A stretch of DNA of 64,000 nt from Streptococcus mitis (lineage in GTDB: Bacteria; Bacillota; Bacilli; Lactobacillales; Streptococcaceae), in the NCBI RefSeq assembly GCF_001579045.1, contig NZ_KQ970265.1:32571-96570 (forward strand). Direction: 5' to 3'. Shown here piece after piece: positions 56,459-64,000 of this stretch (positions within the stretch are counted from its first letter, which is position 1; every line of letters begins with the position of its first letter). Both the position numbers and the translations under genes were made by a program. The notes beneath the pieces are model-generated. The model did not search any database and was not told where the DNA came from. It worked only from the letters and a program-made list of their open reading frames with translations.

Positions 56459-56656
56459 TTATTTTTTATGGTTTTTTATTGTAGAGCAGACCCAAGCGAA
56501 TGAACATAGGTTGTAAAAAGCAAATGAAAAAATTGCGAGGATAATAGCTTCTGTGCCAAAATAACCCATTTCGAGACCTTTTTTCAACAACAACAAGCCT
56601 ATAGTTTCGATAACGATCAAATATAAAAATATATAAAAAATTTTCGCATTAAGCAT
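56459..56656 (-). CDS. Small membrane protein, candidate immunity protein
   Basis: A 65-residue protein with two helices (about 7-24 and 33-56) and a short basic tail (STIKNHKK). Its start lies 80 bp from, and divergent to, the secreted bacteriocin-like gene. Small two-helix proteins next to bacteriocin genes are often immunity proteins; this is inference. No family recognised. Confidence 0.6.
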   Translation of the reverse strand: MLNAKIFYIFLYLIVIETIGLLLLKKGLEMGYFGTEAIILAIFSFAFYNLCSFAWVCSTIKNHKK

Positions 56657-56736
56657 ATTGTTACCGCTTTCTTTTTATTTGGTTTTATTGTATAATAAAA
56701 GTTGAAAAAAATCAAAAATACAAAGGAGTTTCCGTT

Positions 56737-57396
56737 ATGTCTAAGATGTCTAAATGCATGTGTTTGCTAGCTATGTCTGTTTTCTGTATGTCTAGCATTT
56801 CCCCGTCGCTTGCTGTTTTTGCTGATGATAGCTTATCGGCAAACTCTAAAGTTGTATCTGGTGAGGCTCAGTTTGAGAATGGCTCATCAGTGCGGTTCGG
56901 AGATACGCAAGTAAATATTTAAAGTGATGAAGTTCTTGAGGTGGTCAATCCAAATGGAAATGTAGACACTATTGAACGACGTGCTGATGGCGTCTATATC
57001 AATGGGTCATTTTATATGGCTTATCAAAAGAATGAAATCGACCTAAATATATCTTTTAGATCATACGATCCTAATGTTTGGAATTACGTCAACACAATAC
57101 ATGGGAATAAACAAGCTAACACATTCGCTAATTTCATGGCTGATGCTGGACTAAGTTTTATAATTGGTAAGATAGGTGCTGTATTGGGAGGTCCATGGGG
57201 TGCAATAATTGGTGGAGCATTTTGGGGTATACAAGCTTATCAGGCTTACTTGGATTCACAAAGTCCATATCCATACTACATAACAAGTACTTATATCCAT
57301 GTTGCTCAAAGAAAATGGAAGTTTATCACTGAATACTATAGAAACTCAAACTATACTGGGTATGTAAAAACCGAAACAACCTACATGAATTTCTAA
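56737..57396 (+). pseudogene. Secreted bacteriocin-like protein, broken by an in-frame TAA
   Basis: Two parts lie in the same frame, 56737-56922 and on to 57396; codon 62 is TAA (56920-56922). The start follows AAAGGAG and gives a signal peptide (about 1-29, cleavage after VFA before DDS). After the stop the frame reads SDEVLEVVNPNGNVDTIERR, DGVYINGSFYMAY and a glycine-rich hydrophobic stretch GAVLGGPWGAIIGGAFWGI near residue 145. The layout suggests a geobacillin-26-like or other secreted antimicrobial protein; I am unsure of the family. The intact downstream frame implies a recent nonsense change. Confidence 0.7.
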
Positions 57397-57438
57397 AATA
57401 TAAACCCTGCCTAGATATAAAGGTAGGGTTTATATTTT
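57395..57438. terminator. Strong bidirectional terminator
   Basis: AAAATATAAACCCTGCCT (57395-57412) pairs with AGGTAGGGTTTATATTTT (57421-57438) with one mismatch. It ends the bacteriocin-like gene and the fragment on the other strand. Confidence 0.85.
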
Positions 57439-57482
57439 AGTTAATTGCTCAAGTAATTTGTAAGCATAATACTTGCGAAACT

Positions 57483-57806
57483 CTATTTGTTCAAGCGGTT
57501 CAAAAGCTCTTGTTTTTTATCCTCAAGCTCAGCTCTCCTTTGCTCGATTTCTGCACGTCTTTGGGCAATTTCTGCTTGTGCTTCAGGGCTCTCAAGCGTA
57601 CCTTGTGACCTATGAAATTCTATTAGCATATCAATGATTTTTGGGTCTAATTCGTTGATATAATCAGGATTTGACCATTTCGGCACGTTGCTTGCAGGTG
57701 CTTGCTTTTTGCCGCCTTTTTTGAGCGTTTTGGCTTGTTGTTCAGCTTTCTGACTGTAGTTGACCTCGTGGAATTTTCGTGCTTGATATGATGCGTTTTA
57801 TTATGA
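57483..57806 (-). pseudogene. C-terminal fragment of a replication-type protein (uncertain)
   Basis: An open frame without a proper start runs from about 57806 (after a TAA) to 57483: ASYQARKFHEVNYSQKAEQQ, then KTLKKGGKKQ, PKWSNPDY and a glutamate/arginine-rich coiled coil (AQRRAEIEQRRAELEDKKQ). Such tails occur in phage or ICE replisome organisers, but I cannot confirm this. The N-terminal part has been lost, so it is a remnant of a mobile element next to the bacteriocin-like locus. Confidence 0.5.
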
Positions 57807-57876
57807 GAAGATTTACTTCATTTTTTGCTGAAATTGGGCTCTTGCCCAAGCTCTATCAACATAGTTGTTTTCCAAA

Positions 57877-58581
57877 TTAGAAAAGTGAGAACACAAGCAC
57901 GGCCAAGGCTGCTCCGATAACTGGTCCTACAACTGGAATCCAAGCATAAGACCAGTCTCCATCTCCCTTGTTTGGAATTGGCAAAAGGCTGTGCATGATA
58001 CGAGGTCCAAGGTCACGCGCAGGGTTCAAGGCATAACCTGTTGTCCCACCTAGTGATAGACCGATACCGACAATCAAAGTCCCCACTGCGAAGGTTCCGA
58101 TTCCTGCTTGAAGGTCATAAAGTCCCAAAGCAAAGATTGTTAATACCAATACAAAAGTTCCTAGGATTTCACTAATCAAGTTTGATACAGTATCCTTGAT
58201 GGCTGGACCAGTACTAAAGGTTGCCAGGATATTTCCTGCATTTTCTTCTGCCTCATAATGCGGTTTGAATTGCAACCAAACCAAAATCTGACCGAGCATA
58301 GCCCCTGCGAACTGGGCTAAGATATAAGGCAAAACGGAAGCCCAAGGCAAACCACCTTTCAAGGCCACACCAATCGTCACAGCTGGGTTTAAATGAGCTG
58401 GACTGAGCTTGCCAGATATAAATACTGCAACCGCAACTGCAATCCCCCAACCCATAGTAATCACAATCCAACCTGAGCTATTGCTCTTGGTTTTAGGAAG
58501 AACCACACCAGCCACAACACCATTTCCTAGAAGAATCAGGATTAAAGTCCCCAAAAATTCTCCAAATAATTCATTCATCAT
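57877..58581 (-). CDS. glpF: Glycerol uptake facilitator
   Basis: Aquaglyceroporin, 234 residues, six helices plus two half-helices; the two NPA-type motifs are HLNPAVT near 64 and ALNPARD near 185. The D after the second motif marks a glycerol channel. I start it at the ATG at 58579-58581 (GGAGACAGAAAG upstream). Third gene of glpKOF. Confidence 0.95.
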   Translation of the reverse strand: MMNELFGEFLGTLILILLGNGVVAGVVLPKTKSNSSGWIVITMGWGIAVAVAVFISGKLSPAHLNPAVTIGVALKGGLPWASVLPYILAQFAGAMLGQILVWLQFKPHYEAEENAGNILATFSTGPAIKDTVSNLISEILGTFVLVLTIFALGLYDLQAGIGTFAVGTLIVGIGLSLGGTTGYALNPARDLGPRIMHSLLPIPNKGDGDWSYAWIPVVGPVIGAALAVLVFSLF

Positions 58582-58650
58582 CTTTCTGTCTCCATTAAAA
58601 AGAAGGGGCGGGCGATAAGGAGTCCTGCCCTCCACCTCTTTTATTTTTTC

Positions 58651-60477
58651 TTAATTTTTTAATTCTGCTAAATCGTTGTTAGCGAGGGCTGCTTCGACGT
58701 CAGCACGGTAAGCTGCTTTTTCTTCTTCTGACCAGTCATAGAATCGTCCCATTTCATCCAAAACTGGCTCAACGATGCTATCCAAGCTATCACGCATAAA
58801 GAGCATATGGTTGGTACGACGAAGGAGGAAGTCAACCGGGCTAAGAGCCAACTCATTGCGCATTGCATAGTGAAGGGACAAGGTATCTGCCAAGCTGAGT
58901 CCTGGTGCTTGTTCCAAGCTGTGAGCAAGGGCAAAGACCTTCGGTGCATTTGAACCGTAAAGATTTGCTAGGTAATGAGCTTCCTTGCTATCCAAACCAC
59001 GTGATACTCCAAGTTGCGCAAAGGCTTCGATTTCTGAGTCCACATTTGCTGGGTTCAATTCTCCACCTGAAACAGGGTAAGTCTTAGAATTGATGAGTTT
59101 AAAGCTACGGTCAAATTCTGCTTTGAGGATGTCAACCACGCGCTCCATAGCACCTTCAGCCATCTTACGGTAGTCTGTGATTTTACCACCAGCAAGAGTC
59201 AAGAGACCATTATCATCACGGTCCAAGCTCGAACCACGAGAAACTGCAGATGGGTCCAAATGTTTCTCAGAAGTACTGCTTTCAAGCTTGCTGACAGCAG
59301 ACTCAACATCTTCACGCGTTTTTTCTTTAGAGAGATAAGATTCAACAGTCGCGATCAAGTTGTTAAAGCTTTCATCACTGATTGTTCCGTTATTTCCGCC
59401 ATTGTAGTCAGAAGCGCTATTGCCTGCGATCAATGGACGAAGACCTGCCCAGCTGCTTTCAATATCATCAATGGTGATGTTGGCTTCTGGGAAACGGTTG
59501 TTGACAATGCCAAGTAGGTAATCTACATCTTCTTGAGTTACTTTTGGATGTTCTAAATCACCTGTGTAGTCTGTATCCGTTGTACCAAAGTAAGTCTTGT
59601 TTTCACGTGGGAGAACAAAGACCATACGGCCATCACCCAAACCTGTGTCAAAGTAAACTGGCTGTGAAACCTTGATCTTGCTTGAATCCACTACCAAGTG
59701 AACTCCCTTAGTTGGACGCATTTGTGAGAATTGTGTTCCCTTATTAGACAAATTGCGTACCTTATCACTCCAAGGACCTGTCGTATTGATAACCAGACGG
59801 GCCTTGATTTCAAAGACTTGGTCTGTCAAGAGATCACGAGCTACAACACCTGTAATCTTGCCACTTTCGTCAAAGAGGAAGCCTTCTGCCTTAACGTGGT
59901 TGGCAATGAGAGCACCATCTTGGTTGGCACGTTTGATGTTTTCAATCACAAGACGCGCGTCGTTGTTACGGAAGTCAAGGTAAACCCCACCTCCTACCAA
60001 GCCTTCTTTCTTCAAGTTTGGCTGGCGTTCCAAGACTTCTTCCTTGCTCAATACCTTGTTTGCAGCTGGTGTGTTGTTAACTCCTGCCAAAAGGTCGTAC
60101 AAATCCATAGCTACTTTCAGACGGAAGAGGCTAAAGGTCGCTCCATCTTCATCGTAAACTGGCAAAAGCATTGGGTCCGGTTTTGGAATGTGAGGTGCAA
60201 TTTGTTGTACCACTGCACGTTCTGAAACAGTATCTGATACCACTTCTACGTCAAATTGTTTGAGGTAACGAAGACCTCCGTGAACCAATTTTGTTGAACG
60301 GCTGGATGTTCCTTCTGCGAAGTCCTGCATTTCAATCAAACCAGTTTCAAGACCGCTAGCTGCCGCCTGCAAGGCTACACCAGCACCAGTGATTCCTCCA
60401 CCGATAATCAAGAGGTCCAGGGTACGTTCTTGCATTTTTTTAATTGACAATTCACGTGTTTTCTTTGAAAATTCCAT
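58651..60477 (-). CDS. glpO: Alpha-glycerophosphate oxidase
   Basis: FAD enzyme that oxidises glycerol-3-phosphate to dihydroxyacetone phosphate with O2, producing H2O2; it is linked to pneumococcal cytotoxicity. 608 residues; the length and the inserted segment near 370-400 (streptococcal GlpO) fit. The FAD-binding motif IIGGGITGAG is near residue 25, and SSRSTKLVHGGLRYLK follows. It lies between glpK and glpF. Confidence 0.97.
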   Translation of the reverse strand: MEFSKKTRELSIKKMQERTLDLLIIGGGITGAGVALQAAASGLETGLIEMQDFAEGTSSRSTKLVHGGLRYLKQFDVEVVSDTVSERAVVQQIAPHIPKPDPMLLPVYDEDGATFSLFRLKVAMDLYDLLAGVNNTPAANKVLSKEEVLERQPNLKKEGLVGGGVYLDFRNNDARLVIENIKRANQDGALIANHVKAEGFLFDESGKITGVVARDLLTDQVFEIKARLVINTTGPWSDKVRNLSNKGTQFSQMRPTKGVHLVVDSSKIKVSQPVYFDTGLGDGRMVFVLPRENKTYFGTTDTDYTGDLEHPKVTQEDVDYLLGIVNNRFPEANITIDDIESSWAGLRPLIAGNSASDYNGGNNGTISDESFNNLIATVESYLSKEKTREDVESAVSKLESSTSEKHLDPSAVSRGSSLDRDDNGLLTLAGGKITDYRKMAEGAMERVVDILKAEFDRSFKLINSKTYPVSGGELNPANVDSEIEAFAQLGVSRGLDSKEAHYLANLYGSNAPKVFALAHSLEQAPGLSLADTLSLHYAMRNELALSPVDFLLRRTNHMLFMRDSLDSIVEPVLDEMGRFYDWSEEEKAAYRADVEAALANNDLAELKN

Positions 60478-60518
60478 ATTTACACACTTTCTAACTAAGT
60501 CGCTCTATTCTTCCAGTA

Positions 60519-62105
<1,587 letters not shown>

Positions 62106-62161
62106 TCATCAACTTTTTTTAATTTTTTAAAAAATGTGAGGAGATTGTGTGAATTTCACAA

Positions 62162-62188
62162 AAAAGGCCTGGAACCACCAAGCCTTTT
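62162..62188 (-). terminator. Terminator of the Mga-type regulator gene
   Basis: AAAAGGCCTGG / CCAAGCCTTTT stem; its outer bases include the stop codon of the regulator gene at 62187-62189. On the minus strand T follows. Confidence 0.75.
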
Positions 62189-63614
62189 AACTAAATAATA
62201 ACTGGCGAATCGCTACCAAATCTTCCAAATCCAAGTCGTTTTTTAAATAATAAACTGGGGTCTGTTCCTTCTTATGAATCGGGTTATTAGTAACCAGCAA
62301 ATCATAATGTCGAGTTCGGTCATAGGCTTCAATGGTAATAAAACGATTGTATTCCAAATACCGTTTCAAAATGGCTGCCATCCTTGAAAAAACAAGAAAA
62401 CCAGATGTCAAATCCAGACCAATCCGCATATGCTGACCGCCATTTTCAGCCATATATTCGATTAACTGGAGCCATTCCCAGAGAATTTTCTTATCCAAAT
62501 CCGTCCCCTGCTGAAAGGCAGGTAGAGCATGAAAAATCTCCTCTGCCGTTCCCCTAAAATCATGTTCCATCAACAAATAAGGATGACGATTCTCTAACTG
62601 ATACTTGTAGCGATCCTGTAAAATATAGCCCTTATAGAGATAGGCTTGAGCACAAAGCTGACTAAGTTCATAGGTGACATGGTCCTCTGTATAGTCCCCC
62701 AATAGTTCCTCCTTCTTCATTTCTTGAATCAACTGCGTCAGCAAATCTGCCAACTGCCCTCCAAATCCAAGAATATACTCCATAGTATGAAGAGGAAGAA
62801 TACGATGAGATAGGAGGAAGGAGAAGAAAATCATCATCTCGCCATCCTCAGTTCCGAGAGGGATGTGTTGCCCAGCGAAAAAGGACGGAGCCTTTCTCAG
62901 CAAACGAAGGTAGAAAATATTGTCAAAATACCCTCGCATTTTTTCTTCTATGACTTGAAACTGACAGGCATTAACCCGAAGACGTTGTTGACTGATGTGA
63001 GCCCAGAGAATCAAATCTAATTTCTGCCCCGAAGACAAACTTGCACCGCAGATTTCTTCTAGTGTAGCAATTTCCTGTTTTCTCTCTGATTTCTGCATGT
63101 GACCTTCCCATTCCTGACTAGACCAGACCTTGCGAAAAAGACAGAAATAGAAATAGCGAATCTGATGCTCTGGACCTCGCCACCGTCCATTTTGGATAGA
63201 TAAATCAAATTCTGACAAAATCTGATTTAAACCAGCCAAGTGGCGGCCAAGCGTAGCCTCGCTAATCATCAATTCTTGAGCCAACTGATGGGCTAAAAAC
63301 TGTTGGTGGTAAAGAAGATAGACCAAAATCTGGTATTTAACAGCATTCTCCAAAAACAAGCTCCGAATATCTCTCCCCTTGGTAGCTGCACCGATTGACA
63401 GGCGCAGATTTTCATCTTCTAAGTGAATAGTCAGCTCTAAGCCACTATCCAAAGCCTTTTCATTAAGCAGGGTGACATATTTGGTTAGAGTTGCTTTTGA
63501 AAATCCTGTTTCCTCCATTACAGCCTTGACGGTCGTCTGAGACTCTTGTAATAAAAAGGAAAGGATTGAAAATTGGCCAGATTCAGCCTTTTCCATCAAG
63601 TCTCCTAAATACAT
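62187..63614 (-). CDS. Mga/PRD-type transcriptional regulator upstream of glpK
   Basis: A 475-residue regulator. Two N-terminal helix-turn-helix units (about 10-55, [19 protein letters not shown]; and 105-150, [19 protein letters not shown]) are followed by PRD-like helical regions and a C-terminal EIIB-like domain (about 385-475). It is the Mga helix-turn-helix family protein that lies next to glpKOF in pneumococci, likely their activator (inference from position). Confidence 0.85.
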
Positions 63615-63762
63615 TTGTTACCCCTTTCATTTTCTACCTTAAGCATAGCATAAATCTTACAAATGCTGAAATAATCTGTTTCTCTTTTTATTTTCCTGCT
63701 AATTTCCTAGTCCATTATCCTGAAAATCAGCAAACACACGGCTCCCCCTTTGGGCATTTTTA

Positions 63763-63771
63763 TGCTAAAAT
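63763..63771 (+). promoter_or_regulatory. hslO extended -10, apparently leaderless
   Basis: TGC then TAAAAT (63766-63771); the ATG at 63779 is 7 nt downstream, matching the expected transcription start. There is no Shine-Dalgarno sequence. Confidence 0.6.
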
Positions 63772-63778
63772 AGTAGCT

Positions 63779-64000
63779 ATGGATAAAATTATTAAAACAA
63801 TATCAGAAAGCGGAGCCTTTCGTGCTTTTGTCCTTGACAGCACAGAAACCGTCCGCACTGCTCAAGAAAAACATCAAACCCAAGCCAGCTCAACTGTAGC
63901 ACTTGGTCGAACTCTTATCGCCAGCCAGATTCTCGCAGCCAATGAAAAAGGAAATACTAAACTAACAGTGAAGGTACTGGGATCTAGCTCTCTAGGTGCT
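63779..64000 (+). CDS. hslO: Hsp33 chaperone, N-terminal part (runs off right edge)
   Basis: The frame begins [20 protein letters not shown] and continues ARTLI-like family sequence ([14 protein letters not shown]) to the window edge, 74 residues. This is the N-terminal domain of Hsp33, a redox-regulated holdase active under oxidative stress. The zinc-binding cysteines would lie beyond the window. The start follows an extended -10 with no leader. Confidence 0.9.

Noticed and set aside
59731-60225. 164-codon open frame on the plus strand inside glpO
   Set aside because: It is antisense to a strongly conserved gene, lacks a ribosome binding site and has a biased composition expected from the complementary frame.

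Overview
The window is chromosomal DNA of a mitis-group streptococcus, very close to Streptococcus pneumoniae / S. mitis / S. pseudopneumoniae. The evidence is pneumococcal-type BOX repeats, low G+C, and near-identity (judged from memory) of many proteins to pneumococcal ones: maltose genes, AdcRCBA, the dlt operon, GlpO and the alanyl-poor small membrane proteins. No tRNA, rRNA, CRISPR array or prophage is visible.

Left part (1-24 kb): the edge of an IS30-type transposase, tyrS, a P1B-type metal ATPase with a small glycine-rich membrane partner, rlmA(II) on an apparently leaderless transcript, then the maltodextrin regulon. malQP and malXCD diverge from a 552-bp regulatory region with two matching promoters and MalR operators, followed by malA-malR. 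Next come a YitT protein, aspS, and an autoregulated XRE / PspC / ABC transporter / CPBP-protease operon, then hisS.

Middle part (24-45 kb): an MFS gene flanked by two BOX elements, an Rgg regulator, a MIP18 Fe-S factor, ilvD, and an ascorbate-type PTS with split transketolase and a PRD activator that carries the IIA domain. Then an SPFH / ribbon-helix-helix pair, the zinc-free ribosomal proteins L32 and L33, and a PadR-controlled membrane operon. A repeat-rich segment with trhO follows. At 43.06-43.34 kb a parS site lies next to a cluster of DnaA boxes, although no dnaA or parB is nearby.

Right part (45-64 kb): an iron alcohol dehydrogenase, then a compact locus with the full architecture of an Fst/par type I toxin-antitoxin. 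After it come the zinc uptake operon adcRCBA (adcA is frameshifted by one base), the dltXABCD operon, an MFS gene with a divergent SHP-pheromone-like 23-aa peptide, a secreted bacteriocin-like gene broken by one stop codon, the glycerol genes glpK-glpO-glpF with an Mga-type regulator, and the start of hslO.

The most noteworthy items are the type I toxin-antitoxin locus, the parS/DnaA-box cluster, the SHP-like peptide, the broken adcA and bacteriocin-like genes, and two probable leaderless genes. Gene order from 36 to 46 kb differs from what I remember of S. pneumoniae TIGR4: pcpA, the arc and glycan genes and the fucose operon are not here, and genes I remember near SP_0095-SP_0100 are.
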